From Azospirillaceae bacterium (lineage in GTDB: Bacteria; Pseudomonadota; Alphaproteobacteria; Azospirillales; Azospirillaceae), in assembly GCA_031291675.1 (NCBI GenBank), contig JARLIO010000006.1, forward strand, positions 1 to 64,000: a stretch of 64,000 nucleotides of DNA, read 5' to 3'. Positions within the stretch are counted from its first letter, which is position 1; each line of letters begins with the position of its first letter. The notes below the pieces were generated by a model, which was not told where the DNA came from, made no database searches, and worked only from the letters and a program-made list of their open reading frames with translations. The position numbers were made by a program, and so were the translations under genes. Below, in pieces: positions 17,253 to 26,133 of the stretch.

Positions 17253-17351
17253 CTAGAGCTGTTTCCGATCACGTTGGATCGGTAACATCTCTAGGTCTTT
17301 GTTTTGTCGCATTTTCTACGCCCAACCGGAACCCACTTGGTCGGAAAATGC
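17253..17351. repeat. Intergenic two-hairpin (REP-like) element
   Basis: Two imperfect inverted repeats lie 14 bases apart in the gap upstream of the flippase gene. The first, 17253-17294, pairs CTAGAGCTGTTTCCGATC with GATCGGTAACATCTCTAG. The second, 17309-17351, pairs GCATTTTC with GAAAATGC and has an inner CCAA/TTGG pair. From memory, closely similar intergenic repeats occur in many alphaproteobacterial chromosomes. No open frame is present here. Confidence 0.7.
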
Positions 17352-17363
17352 TCGAGGGCGTCC

Positions 17364-19346
17364 TCACGGGCTCGTCGTCCCGTCGATGAAATCGGCCCGG
17401 CGGCGCGCCCAGTCTGGATTGAAATGCGATGCGTCCTTGAAAATCGGAAGGCCATTTTCGGTCGTTACCCGACATCTTACGCCGTCACAAATGAGGGGGA
17501 ACGGGTCGATGACCACCGCCCCGGCTCGCGCGGCCAGGGTCAGGAGTTCGTTCCTGAGCGACAATTGCCTTTCGTCAATGTCAACGACCCGATCCGGGTT
17601 AAATCGGGTCGCATTCGAAAATCGTATATTCGCCCGGGTGGGGTCGAATTCCTTGCTGATCGGATTGCCCAGAAGCAAATACACATGCTTTCCTGACGCG
17701 GCCAGCGCCCGGATCTCCGTTTCCAACGCGCTTAGGGCGGCTTCTCGGCCCTCAAGCGAAAGCAAGGAAAGGGGACCACGGTCGCCGCGCCATTGGTAGC
17801 TCGGGTCGAAGAAATACCAATTCCAGCTTCCACCGATGACGACGGTTCTGACCCGATCTTCACGTGCGATCTGAAGACCGCGGGCACGAAGTTCCCAGCA
17901 ATCTTTGCGCTGTGGATCATCGGTAAAGACATTGTCGATCGGAACGCATCCGCCGCCAATCGCAAGGACGAGGCCCAACCGGTCCGGGTTGGCGTCTGCC
18001 GCCGCGAGGCGTTCGGCGTATTGAGCGATTTCTGAATCACCGATAAAGACAGCAATATGCGGACGATCCGTATGAAATGCGTACTCGCCAATCCCATTGA
18101 TGTCAAAACTGTGTGAGTATTTTTGAAGGAAACTCCACTCATTCCCTGTCGGTGTCTCAACACGATAAAGTCGTGGCACAATCGTATGCGCAACGACCGC
18201 AGAGCCAATGCTGAAGGCTGCCGTCATCATGACAGCGGGGTAAACCACTTTCTTCCAGCCAACGGAGATCGCGCGGAATGGACATTCGATAAACAGCAAT
18301 GTGAGTGTTGAAATAACGATAGCGACAAAAATAAGACCTATTTTGAGAATCGCCATATTCAGCACGTCGGAATGGGGGAAGATGATGGAGGCGAACGAAA
18401 GCAACGGCCAATGCCAGAGATAAAGGGGATAGCTGATCAAGCCCCCCCAAACCAGGATTCGCGATCCGAGGAGGGATCGGTTGACGATCGCATCCTGTCC
18501 ACCGCAAATTACCAGAGCAGCGCCGCTTGTTGGCATCACCGCCCAGAGTCCGGGAAATTCGCTGTCCGTTTTTATCAAAACAAGAGACAAGATAATCAAC
18601 AGCATGCCAAATACCGATTTAACATTTCCTGAATTTTCACCGAACAGAGACCTTTTCGATTTGACGCATGCCAACCCCGATCCGACCATCAGTTCCCAGA
18701 ATCGGCCGATCGGAGAATAATATGCAACGCCTTCATGATAATAAACATAGAACAAATTTATTGAAAATGACAGAATTCCAAGAACCATTACTACTTTCAA
18801 TGCACCAACACGGCTTCGGTGACTAAGATATAATATCACAGGCCAGAACAGATAATACTGCTCTTCAATCGCCAGACTCCACAAATGAAGCACAGGCTTC
18901 GTATCCGCACTCACGTCAAAATATCCAATTTCCTGCATCAACCGGAAATTTTCGGCGAAAATGGTCGAGGCAATAATGTGCTTTCCGAGAGATAGAAACT
19001 CATCCCGGAAGAGAAGAGCCCAGCCCAGGCACAGTACGACCAGGAGAACACTGCCCAACGCCGGAAATATCCGGCATATCCGCCGCTGATAAAACCGGGA
19101 AAACGAAAACTCTTGACGGTCAAGATCGTCAAAAATAATTGAGGTTATGAGGTAACCCGATATGACAAAGAAAATATCAACGCCGACAAAACCACCGGGG
19201 AGAACCTCATGAAACGCATGATAAATAACAACTATTGCGATGGCGATGGCTCGAAGTCCATCGATGTCGGGCCGATATGGCATAAACCTATGTTGCATGA
19301 CCGGAACGGTCTTGCGAAGCCAATCGCTGCCGGGGAAGTCAGACAT
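17364..19346 (-). CDS. OafA/YrhL-type membrane acyltransferase with SGNH-like domain
   Basis: About 660 residues. The N-terminal acyltransferase-3 domain has YRPDIDGLRAIAIAIVVIYH (catalytic His), FFVISGYLI and about ten helices with LHLWSLAIEEQYYLFWP and LISYPLYLWHWP. The C-terminal part resembles the SGNH hydrolase-like domain of O-antigen O-acetylases: block I is FIGDSEIAQYA and the last block is KDASHFN with the D-x-x-H pair. Block I has GDSE where GDSH or GDSR is commoner. The gene is visibly richer in A/T than its neighbours, which suggests recent acquisition. It probably adds acetyl or similar groups to the polysaccharide. Confidence 0.88.
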   Translation of the reverse strand: MSDFPGSDWLRKTVPVMQHRFMPYRPDIDGLRAIAIAIVVIYHAFHEVLPGGFVGVDIFFVISGYLITSIIFDDLDRQEFSFSRFYQRRICRIFPALGSVLLVVLCLGWALLFRDEFLSLGKHIIASTIFAENFRLMQEIGYFDVSADTKPVLHLWSLAIEEQYYLFWPVILYLSHRSRVGALKVVMVLGILSFSINLFYVYYHEGVAYYSPIGRFWELMVGSGLACVKSKRSLFGENSGNVKSVFGMLLIILSLVLIKTDSEFPGLWAVMPTSGAALVICGGQDAIVNRSLLGSRILVWGGLISYPLYLWHWPLLSFASIIFPHSDVLNMAILKIGLIFVAIVISTLTLLFIECPFRAISVGWKKVVYPAVMMTAAFSIGSAVVAHTIVPRLYRVETPTGNEWSFLQKYSHSFDINGIGEYAFHTDRPHIAVFIGDSEIAQYAERLAAADANPDRLGLVLAIGGGCVPIDNVFTDDPQRKDCWELRARGLQIAREDRVRTVVIGGSWNWYFFDPSYQWRGDRGPLSLLSLEGREAALSALETEIRALAASGKHVYLLLGNPISKEFDPTRANIRFSNATRFNPDRVVDIDERQLSLRNELLTLAARAGAVVIDPFPLICDGVRCRVTTENGLPIFKDASHFNPDWARRRADFIDGTTSP

Positions 19347-19522
19347 ATGATGCAAACCTGATCGTCTGGAATCCTACTCAGGATCACGATGGCCAAGCGG
19401 CCGCACAAGGCGGGGGCGGAGGGAAACCTCGGCCGAAATAAATTTCATCACTGAAAATTCGATCAACATACCCCCGCAGACTGGATCATTGTTTGGCGAT
19501 TTCGCAGAACTTCCTGGCGATA

Positions 19523-20170
19523 CTATTCCCCCGCAATGCGCCGATTTTCCAGCGGATCATCGGTTTCAGCGGCTTGAGATCGCAGACCGACCACTGTCGA
19601 CAGGCGGGTGCCCAGGTCTTCGACGACGGTCTCCGGCCGAATTTCGAGCATCAGCAACCCAACGCGGGAGACGACAACGACGATCAGCGCCGCCAGGATC
19701 CAAGATTCGCGGGGACGCGGACGGAACACCCGACGCTCAAGCACGACACAGCCGAGACCAACCGCCGCCCCCGTCACGACCTCCGGCACGGTATGTTGTT
19801 CGAGCAGAACCCGGCTCGTCGCGACCGCGGCAACGATCAGAGCCCCGGCCAGATAAACGGCCCAGCGTCCCGGCCACGCAAGGCGCGACGCGATCGCGGC
19901 CGATAGCGATAGAAAGCAGTAGCCGGCCAGCGCGACGTGACCGCTCGGACTGACCAGCACGCTACCGCTCTCGCGGGTGAACAGACTATAGGTCATGACT
20001 TTCAGCACGGCGATCGCCGCGATACAGACCAGCAGGCCGCGGACCCAGCGCCCATCCTCGGCCAGCGAATTGCGACGCCGACAGGCGACGACGAAAAGCG
20101 CCGAGAGCGGAAGCAGGATCCGGCTGTCGCCCCCGAGTGCGATTCCCACCAGAATGGGTTCGATTTGCAT
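19523..20170 (-). CDS. PAP2-family membrane phosphatase
   Basis: A 215-residue protein with five or six helices. It shows the second and third phosphatase motifs of the PAP2 family, SPSGHV and SRVLLEQHTVPEVV, where the usual final Asp is Glu. The first motif (K-x6-R-P) is weak; KVMTYSLFTRES is the nearest match. Such enzymes remove phosphate from lipid phosphates, for example in recycling undecaprenyl diphosphate, which suits the end of a polysaccharide locus. The substrate is inferred only from family and position. Confidence 0.75.
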   Translation of the reverse strand: MQIEPILVGIALGGDSRILLPLSALFVVACRRRNSLAEDGRWVRGLLVCIAAIAVLKVMTYSLFTRESGSVLVSPSGHVALAGYCFLSLSAAIASRLAWPGRWAVYLAGALIVAAVATSRVLLEQHTVPEVVTGAAVGLGCVVLERRVFRPRPRESWILAALIVVVVSRVGLLMLEIRPETVVEDLGTRLSTVVGLRSQAAETDDPLENRRIAGE

Positions 20171-20437
20171 GCGCCGACACCGAGCCTCTTGCCTTGATCA
20201 CGATCCCGCCCGCCCCAAAGCCGCGGCACCGCAGCAGGAACCGGATACAGAGTGCCAGCGAAACCATGGTCGGTGAACCACAACACGATGACATCATCAC
20301 CGCCAGCCTTGTAGCACCGCCCGCCTCGTCTTTCGGCTGCGGATTCCGCAACCGGCTTTCGGGAAACTCGGCATAGACAGGCGAAAATATCAATGCTTTC
20401 CTGGACGCAGAAAAATTCCAGGGAGAGAGACGCGGCG

Positions 20438-21937
20438 ATGGTCCATGAACTGACCCATTTCATCGGCGGCCGCCATGTTCCGGGCAACTCCGGACGCTGT
20501 GGCGATGTGTTTGATCCGAATATCGGCGCGGTCCAGGCCCGGGTTCCCCTGGCCGCGCGCCGCGAGGTCGAGGCCGCGATTGCCAATGCCGCGGCGGCTC
20601 AGCCGGGCTGGGCCGCGACCAACCCGCAGCGCCGGGCGCGCATTATGATGAAATTCGTGGATCTGCTGAACCGCGAGATGGAGCCTCTGGCCCGACTGCT
20701 GTCCTCCGAACATGGCAAGACCATCCCCGATGCCAAGGGCGACATCCAACGCGGCCTCGAAGTCGCCGAATTCGCGATCGGCATCCCCCACCTGCTGAAG
20801 GGGGAATACAGCGAGAGTGCCGGCACCGGGATCGACGTCTATTCGCTGCGCCAACCGCTGGGCGTCGTTGCCGGCATCACCCCGTTCAATTTCCCGGCAA
20901 TGATTCCGCTGTGGCAGGCGGCACCGGCGATCGCCTGCGGCAATGCCTTCATCCTCAAGCCATCAGAGCGCGACCCCTCGGTTCCGCTGCGCCTGGCCGA
21001 GCTGTTGATCGAGGCCGGTCTGCCCGAAGGCATTTTCAATGTCGTCAATGGCGACAAAGAGGCGGTCGACACCCTGCTGACCGACCCCCGGATCATGGCC
21101 ATCGGCTTTGTCGGGTCCAGCGCGATCGCCAACTATATCTATGCCACGGCGGCAGAGCACGGCAAACGCGCCCAATGCTTCGGCGGCGCCAAAAACCACA
21201 TGATCATCATGCCCGATGCTGATCTCGACCAGGCGGTCGACGCACTGATCGGGGCCGGATTCGGTTCCGCGGGCGAGCGCTGCATGGCGATCTCGGTCGC
21301 AGTGCCCGTCGGTGCGGCGACAGCCGCGGCGCTGGTCGAACGGCTGGTGCCCCGGGTCGAGGCACTGCGAATCGGCATATCGAGCGATGATACCGCCGAT
21401 TACGGCCCGCTGGTCAGCCGCGAGGCTCTGGAACGCGTGCGCAATTACATCGATGTCGGCGTCCAGGAAGGGGCAAGCCTGCGGGTCGATGGCCGCGGTT
21501 TCACGCTGCAAGGCCACGAGCAGGGCTATTTCATTGGCGGCAGCCTGTTCGATCACGTCACGCCCGCGATGCGGATCTATCGGGAGGAGATTTTCGGCCC
21601 GGTGCTGTCGATCGTGCGCGCCGATAGCTATGGCGACGCCCTGCGCCTGCCCAGCGAGCACGCCTACGGCAACGGTGTCGCGATCTTCACCCGTGACGGC
21701 GACACGGCCCGCGATTTCGTCAGCAGGGTCAATGTCGGCATGGTCGGCGTCAATGTTCCGATCCCGGTGCCGATCGCCTATCACACATTCGGCGGCTGGA
21801 AGCGTTCCGGTTTCGGTGACCTGAACCAGCATGGACCGGATTCGATCCGCTTCTACACCAAAACCAAGACGGTGACCTCGCGCTGGCCCTCCGGCGCCCG
21901 GGACGGCGCCAGTTTCGTCATCCCGACAATGAGCTGA
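20438..21937 (+). CDS. mmsA: CoA-acylating methylmalonate-semialdehyde dehydrogenase
   Basis: About 499 residues of the aldehyde dehydrogenase superfamily. The enzyme oxidises methylmalonate semialdehyde to propionyl-CoA with NAD and CoA in valine breakdown. Diagnostic features are GVVAGITPFNFPAMIPLW, the nucleotide-binding GFVGSSAIANYIY, the catalytic cysteine in FGSAGERCMAIS, and the closing SIRFYTKTKTVTSRWP typical of MmsA. The ATG at 20438 has a GGGAGAGAG ribosome binding site. It is followed 21 bases later by a hydroxyisobutyryl-CoA hydrolase-like gene, so the two form a valine-degradation pair. Confidence 0.93.
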   Translation: MVHELTHFIGGRHVPGNSGRCGDVFDPNIGAVQARVPLAARREVEAAIANAAAAQPGWAATNPQRRARIMMKFVDLLNREMEPLARLLSSEHGKTIPDAKGDIQRGLEVAEFAIGIPHLLKGEYSESAGTGIDVYSLRQPLGVVAGITPFNFPAMIPLWQAAPAIACGNAFILKPSERDPSVPLRLAELLIEAGLPEGIFNVVNGDKEAVDTLLTDPRIMAIGFVGSSAIANYIYATAAEHGKRAQCFGGAKNHMIIMPDADLDQAVDALIGAGFGSAGERCMAISVAVPVGAATAAALVERLVPRVEALRIGISSDDTADYGPLVSREALERVRNYIDVGVQEGASLRVDGRGFTLQGHEQGYFIGGSLFDHVTPAMRIYREEIFGPVLSIVRADSYGDALRLPSEHAYGNGVAIFTRDGDTARDFVSRVNVGMVGVNVPIPVPIAYHTFGGWKRSGFGDLNQHGPDSIRFYTKTKTVTSRWPSGARDGASFVIPTMS

Positions 21938-21958
21938 CCCCCGGACAGGAGCCCCCCT

Positions 21959-23017
21959 TTGACCACTGTTCTGGTGCGGGTTGAAGGCCGGATCGGCCGC
22001 ATCACCCTCAACCGCCCCGCCGCGCTCAACGCCCTGACCTTGGACATGGTTCGTCACCTCGATCGCGCCCTGATCGCCTGGGCCCGCGACGATCGGGTTG
22101 CGATCGTGCTGATCGACGGCACCGGCGACCGCGCCTTTTGCGCCGGCGGCGACATCCGCGCCTTGTACGATGCCGCCGGAGCCCAGGACTGGGCGCCGCT
22201 GACAACGTTCTTCCGCGAGGAATACCATCTCAATGCCCGGATCGCCCGCTATCCAAAACCGGTTGTCGCCGTGATGGACGGCATCACCATGGGCGGCGGC
22301 ATCGGCATCGGCGGCCATGCCTCGCACCGCATCGTGACCGAACGCTCGAAGCTGGCAATGCCCGAGACCCGCATCGGCTTCTTCCCTGATGTCGGCGGCA
22401 CCCATCTGCTGGGGATGGCTCCCGGCGAGCTTGGAACCCATCTCGCGCTGACCAGCGGCCGGGTCGACGCCGCCGACGCGATTGCCGGCAATCTCGCGGA
22501 CTGGCTGGTGCCGGTCGAACGGCTCGGCGCGGTGCCGGCGCAGCTCGCCGCCTGCGAATCCGCGGCCGATGTCAGCGCGGCGCTGCAAGCGGTTGCGGTG
22601 ACGCCGCCGCGCGGCGCGCTGGCTGACGCCCGGACCTGGATCGACCGCTGCTATGCCGGAGACCGCGCCGAGGCGATTGTCGCCGCCCTGCGCGACGCGC
22701 CCGAACCCGACGCCCGACAGGCCGCCGGCGAGATCACGGCGAACTCCCCAACCTCGGTCAAGGTCACGCTGGCGGCGCTGCGCCGTGCGCGCCGCCTGGG
22801 AACGATCGAGCCCTGCCTGAACCAGGAATTCCGCCTGGCCCTGTCGCTGACCCGCGATCCGGATTTTCGCGAAGGTGTCCGCGCCGCCGTGGTCGACAAG
22901 GACCGGCAACCGCGGTGGTCGCCCGCGGATTTGCCCGGTGTCAGCGACGCGGCCGTCGAACGCCATTTCCTCGGGCTTGGCGCCGGGGAACTCGGGCTGG
23001 CGGCGATCGAACCATGA
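21959..23017 (+). CDS. 3-hydroxyisobutyryl-CoA hydrolase / enoyl-CoA hydratase family protein
   Basis: A 352-residue crotonase-fold protein. It has the oxyanion-hole segments DRAFCAGGDIRALYD and MDGITMGGGIGIG, then ERSKLAMPETRIGFFPDVGGTHLL with the Glu and Asp that mark the hydrolase branch (HIBYL-CoA hydrolase) rather than plain hydratases. The length of about 350 residues also matches the hydrolases. A TTG start with AGGAG upstream is used. With mmsA it would convert 3-hydroxyisobutyryl-CoA onward in valine catabolism; the intervening dehydrogenase (mmsB) is not in the window. Confidence 0.85.
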   Translation: MTTVLVRVEGRIGRITLNRPAALNALTLDMVRHLDRALIAWARDDRVAIVLIDGTGDRAFCAGGDIRALYDAAGAQDWAPLTTFFREEYHLNARIARYPKPVVAVMDGITMGGGIGIGGHASHRIVTERSKLAMPETRIGFFPDVGGTHLLGMAPGELGTHLALTSGRVDAADAIAGNLADWLVPVERLGAVPAQLAACESAADVSAALQAVAVTPPRGALADARTWIDRCYAGDRAEAIVAALRDAPEPDARQAAGEITANSPTSVKVTLAALRRARRLGTIEPCLNQEFRLALSLTRDPDFREGVRAAVVDKDRQPRWSPADLPGVSDAAVERHFLGLGAGELGLAAIEP

Positions 23018-23092
23018 CCCGGATCGGCCTGGTCGGGCCCGAAAAAAACGCGGTTCCCGGCTCGCGAATCGCCGGCGCCGAGCCCGGTGCGT

Positions 23093-23114
23093 CAAAATTA
23101 CACGGACAATTTTG
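23093..23114. promoter_or_regulatory. Inverted repeat upstream of hydG
   Basis: CAAAATT-ACACGGAC-AATTTTG is a perfect 7-bp inverted repeat in the 229-bp gap between the valine genes and hydG. The surroundings are AT-rich compared with the rest of the window. It could be a regulator site for the hydrogenase maturation genes or a weak terminator of the valine pair; neither is proven. Confidence 0.45.
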
Positions 23115-23204
23115 TCAATATAAACCGATACATCGCGGACATGCGACAGTATCGACGTCTTCTTTGAAGCGCGCATTGGTGATACATACGACGAATACAG
23201 GCGC

Positions 23205-23225
23205 AAGGGGTCCTCTGGGTCCCTT
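23205..23225 (+). promoter_or_regulatory. Small stem-loop just before the hydG ribosome binding site
   Basis: AAGGG and CCCTT pair around a 10-11 base loop in the leader of hydG, a few bases before its AAGGAG ribosome binding site. It might influence translation of hydG. This is a weak observation. Confidence 0.3.
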
Positions 23226-23246
23226 CAGTCAAGGAGTTTACAGGAC

Positions 23247-24677
23247 ATGATGGCATCCACCACGACGGACTGGCTCGACGAGGGCCGGATTGCGGACACT
23301 CTGGCCCGGTCCTCGACCGTCGATTCCGGGCAGATCCAGGCCATCCTGACCAAGGCGCGCGAACTCAAGGGCCTCGCCATTGACGAGGTTGCCGCACTGC
23401 TGGCGCTTGAGCAGCCCGACCTGCTGGCGGCCGTGTTTGAAACCGCCCGCTGGGTCAAGAATGAGATCTATGGCCGCCGGATCGTCATGTTCGCCCCGCT
23501 CTATTATTCCAACAGCTGCTGCAATGAATGCGTTTATTGCGCCTTTCGTCGCAGCAATCGGGAGTTGGCACGAAAAACCCTGAGCCAGGCGCAGATCGCG
23601 CGGGAAACCGCCGCTCTGATCGACCAGGGGCATAAGCGCCTGCTGTTGATCGCCGGAGAATCGGTTACCGACGCCGGTTTCCAGCATCTGCTCGATGCCA
23701 TCGCCACCGTCTATTCGGTCAAGCGCGGGTCGGGCGAAATCCGCCGGGTCAATGTCAATGTCGCGCCGCTCTCGGTCGAGGAATTCCGCGCCTTGAAGGC
23801 CGCCGGGATCGGCACCTATCAGCTGTTCCAGGAAACCTATCACCGCAAGACCTATGCCGAGGTCCATATCGCCGGGCGCAAGAGCGATTTCGACTGGCGT
23901 CTCAACGCCATCGACCGCGCCATGGAGGCCGGGATCGACGATGTCGGCATCGGCCCGCTGCTCGGTCTGGCCGATTGGCGCTTCGACCTGCTGGCGATGA
24001 TGCAGCACATTGCCCATCTTGAGGAGCGGTTTGGCGTCGGCTGCCACACCATCAGCGTGCCGCGCATGGAACCGGCGCTGGGCTCGACGATGTCGGAGGC
24101 TCCGCCGCATCACGTCACCGATGCCGATTTCAAGAAGATCGTCGCCGTGCTGCGCCTCGCCGTGCCCTATACCGGGATCATCATGAGCACCCGGGAAACG
24201 GCGGAAATGCGCCGTGACACCTTCTCGCTGGGCGTGTCCCAGGTTTCGGGCGGCAGCCGCACCGATCCCGGTGGCTATGCTGACGCCGCGGACGCCGCCG
24301 GCGCCGCCGCAGCCGCAGCCGCCGCGGATGATGCGGGACAGTTCCAGGTCGGGGATCACCGCTCACTCGACGACGTGGTCCGCGACATCGCCGAGGTCGG
24401 CTTCACCCCGTCCTTCTGCACCGCCTGCTACCGCATGGGCCGCACCGGCCGCGACTTCATGGACCTGGCCAAGCCCGGCCTGATCCGCGAAATGTGCGGC
24501 CCCAACGCGCTGTCGACCTTTGTTGAATATCTTGAGGATTATGCCTCCCCCGCGACGGTCGAAGCCGGGGAACGCGCGATCCGCCGGGAACTCGACGCGA
24601 TGGACCCCAAGATCCGGCATTATTCCGAAATCATGATCGCCAAGGTCCGCGACGGCAAACGCGATGTCTTCAGATAA
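23247..24677 (+). CDS. hydG: [FeFe]-hydrogenase maturation radical SAM tyrosine lyase HydG
   Basis: The 476-residue enzyme cleaves tyrosine to p-cresol and gives the CO and cyanide ligands of the hydrogenase H-cluster as an iron synthon. The radical SAM cysteine motif is CNECVYC in YYSNSCCNECVYCAFRRSNR near residue 95. The C-terminal second-cluster motif is C-x2-C-x22-C, from CTACYRMGRTG to REMC. A run of about 25 residues made almost only of Ala and Asp (around 24283-24345) is inserted between SRTDPGGY and GQFQVGDHRSLDDV, where other HydG proteins have a short acidic linker. AAGGAG precedes the ATG. The stop overlaps aspA by 14 bases. Confidence 0.95.
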   Translation: MMASTTTDWLDEGRIADTLARSSTVDSGQIQAILTKARELKGLAIDEVAALLALEQPDLLAAVFETARWVKNEIYGRRIVMFAPLYYSNSCCNECVYCAFRRSNRELARKTLSQAQIARETAALIDQGHKRLLLIAGESVTDAGFQHLLDAIATVYSVKRGSGEIRRVNVNVAPLSVEEFRALKAAGIGTYQLFQETYHRKTYAEVHIAGRKSDFDWRLNAIDRAMEAGIDDVGIGPLLGLADWRFDLLAMMQHIAHLEERFGVGCHTISVPRMEPALGSTMSEAPPHHVTDADFKKIVAVLRLAVPYTGIIMSTRETAEMRRDTFSLGVSQVSGGSRTDPGGYADAADAAGAAAAAAAADDAGQFQVGDHRSLDDVVRDIAEVGFTPSFCTACYRMGRTGRDFMDLAKPGLIREMCGPNALSTFVEYLEDYASPATVEAGERAIRRELDAMDPKIRHYSEIMIAKVRDGKRDVFR

Positions 24678-26076
24678 GCCGGACCTGTCCGGGCGCGTCG
24701 AAACCGATCTGCTGGGCGAGAAACGCATCCCAGCCGACGCGCTCTGGGGCATCCACACCGCCCGCGCGCTGGAAAATTTCACCGTCAGCGGCCGCCCGGT
24801 CCATACCGAGCTGATCCGGGCGATGCTCGACGTCAAGCGCGCCTGCGCCGCGACCAACCGCGACCTCGGCTATCTTGACCCGGCCGTCGCCGCGGCGATC
24901 CAGGCCGCGTGCGATGACCTCGGCGCCGGGACTCTGCCCGGGCCGATCGCGGTCGATTCACTGCAAGGCGGCGCCGGAACCTCGTTCAACATGAACATCA
25001 ACGAGGTCGTCGCCAACCTTGCCGAGGAGCGACTCGGCGGCCGGCGGGGCGACTATCGCCGGGTCGACCCCATCGGCCACGTCAATCTGCACCAGTCGAC
25101 CAACGACACCTTTCCCACGGCGCTCAAGATCGCCGCGATCCGGTTGCTGCGTCGCCTGGAACCGGCGATCGCCACCTTGCAGAGCGCGTTCCAGGACAAG
25201 GAGCGGGCCTTTGCCGACATCGTCAAGATCGGGCGGACCCAGTTGCAGGATGCCTGCCCGATCACCGTCGGCGCGGAATTCTCGGCCTGGGCCGAGGCGC
25301 TGTCACGCGACCGCTGGCGGGTCTTCAAATGCGAGGAACGGCTGCGGGTCGTCAATCTGGGCGGCACCGCGATCGGTACCGGCATGGCGGCGCCGCAGCG
25401 CTACATTTTCCAGGTCGTGGAAACCCTGCGGGCGATGACCGGCCTCGGCCTGGCCCGTGCCGAGAATCTGGTCGACGCGACCCAGAATGCCGACAGTTTC
25501 GTCGAGGTCTCGGGCATCCTGAAGGCCCATGCCGTCAATCTATTCAAGATCTCCTCGGATTTGCGGCTGCTGAGTTCGGGCCCCAAGACCGGGTTTGGCG
25601 AAATCCGCCTGCCGCCGGTGCAGGCCGGATCCAGCATCATGCCGGGCAAGATCAATCCGGTCATCTGCGAGGCGGTCGGCCAGGCGGCGCTGCAGGTGAT
25701 GGGCAATGACACCGTGGTTGGTCTCGCCGCCCAGTCGGGGCAGCTCGAGCTCAACGCTTTTCTGCCGCTGCTGGCCCAGGCCCTGCTCGACAGCCTGTCG
25801 CAGCTCGAAGCGGCCTGCACCATGTTCCGCTGCCGCTGCATCGAAGGCCTCAGCGTGGATAACGCGCAATGCCAACGCCACGTCGCCGAGTCCTGGGCGG
25901 TGGTCGTCGCGCTGGTGGGCCGGCTGGGCTATGACACGGCATCGGCGATCGGCCACGAGGCTCGCGAAACCGGGAAATCCGTCACCCAGATTGTCAGCGA
26001 ACGGGGCCTGCTCGATCCCACGACGCTGGAACAGCTGCTCTCGGCCGATGCGATGACCGCACTCGGCCATCGCTGA
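24664..26076 (+). CDS. aspA: Aspartate ammonia-lyase
   Basis: A 470-residue member of the fumarase/aspartase superfamily that splits aspartate into fumarate and ammonia. It shows the superfamily signature GSSIMPGKINP, plus DSLQGGAGTSFNMNINEV and HVNLHQSTNDTFPTALKIAA; the latter substrate-binding segments favour aspartase or class II fumarase. It overlaps hydG by 14 bases and is followed by hydF, so it belongs to the maturation unit. From memory, an aspartase-like gene also sits in hyd maturation operons of some other bacteria, perhaps to provide ammonia for the bridging amine of the H-cluster; that role is inference. Confidence 0.88.
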   Translation: MSSDKPDLSGRVETDLLGEKRIPADALWGIHTARALENFTVSGRPVHTELIRAMLDVKRACAATNRDLGYLDPAVAAAIQAACDDLGAGTLPGPIAVDSLQGGAGTSFNMNINEVVANLAEERLGGRRGDYRRVDPIGHVNLHQSTNDTFPTALKIAAIRLLRRLEPAIATLQSAFQDKERAFADIVKIGRTQLQDACPITVGAEFSAWAEALSRDRWRVFKCEERLRVVNLGGTAIGTGMAAPQRYIFQVVETLRAMTGLGLARAENLVDATQNADSFVEVSGILKAHAVNLFKISSDLRLLSSGPKTGFGEIRLPPVQAGSSIMPGKINPVICEAVGQAALQVMGNDTVVGLAAQSGQLELNAFLPLLAQALLDSLSQLEAACTMFRCRCIEGLSVDNAQCQRHVAESWAVVVALVGRLGYDTASAIGHEARETGKSVTQIVSERGLLDPTTLEQLLSADAMTALGHR

Positions 26077-26083
26077 CACGGTT

Positions 26084-26100
26084 GCCCGGGGCCCCCGGGC
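26084..26100. other. 17-bp GC palindrome between aspA and hydF
   Basis: GCCCGGGG-C-CCCCGGGC is a perfect inverted repeat eight bases after the aspA stop and 34 bases before the hydF start. It could form a strong hairpin that slows transcription, protects the upstream mRNA or separates expression of hydF. There is no T-run after it. Confidence 0.55.
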
Positions 26101-26133
26101 ACGATCTTGGACTTTGTTGATGAGGGTACCACG

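Noticed and set aside
20171-20437. Short leftward frames upstream of the PAP2 gene that could encode a small protein
   Set aside because: The possible peptide has no family resemblance, no good start and shares space with the mmsA promoter.
20963-23206. 747-codon antisense frame opposite mmsA and the hydrolase gene
   Set aside because: Both genes on the plus strand have clear family motifs along their whole length; the antisense product has none.
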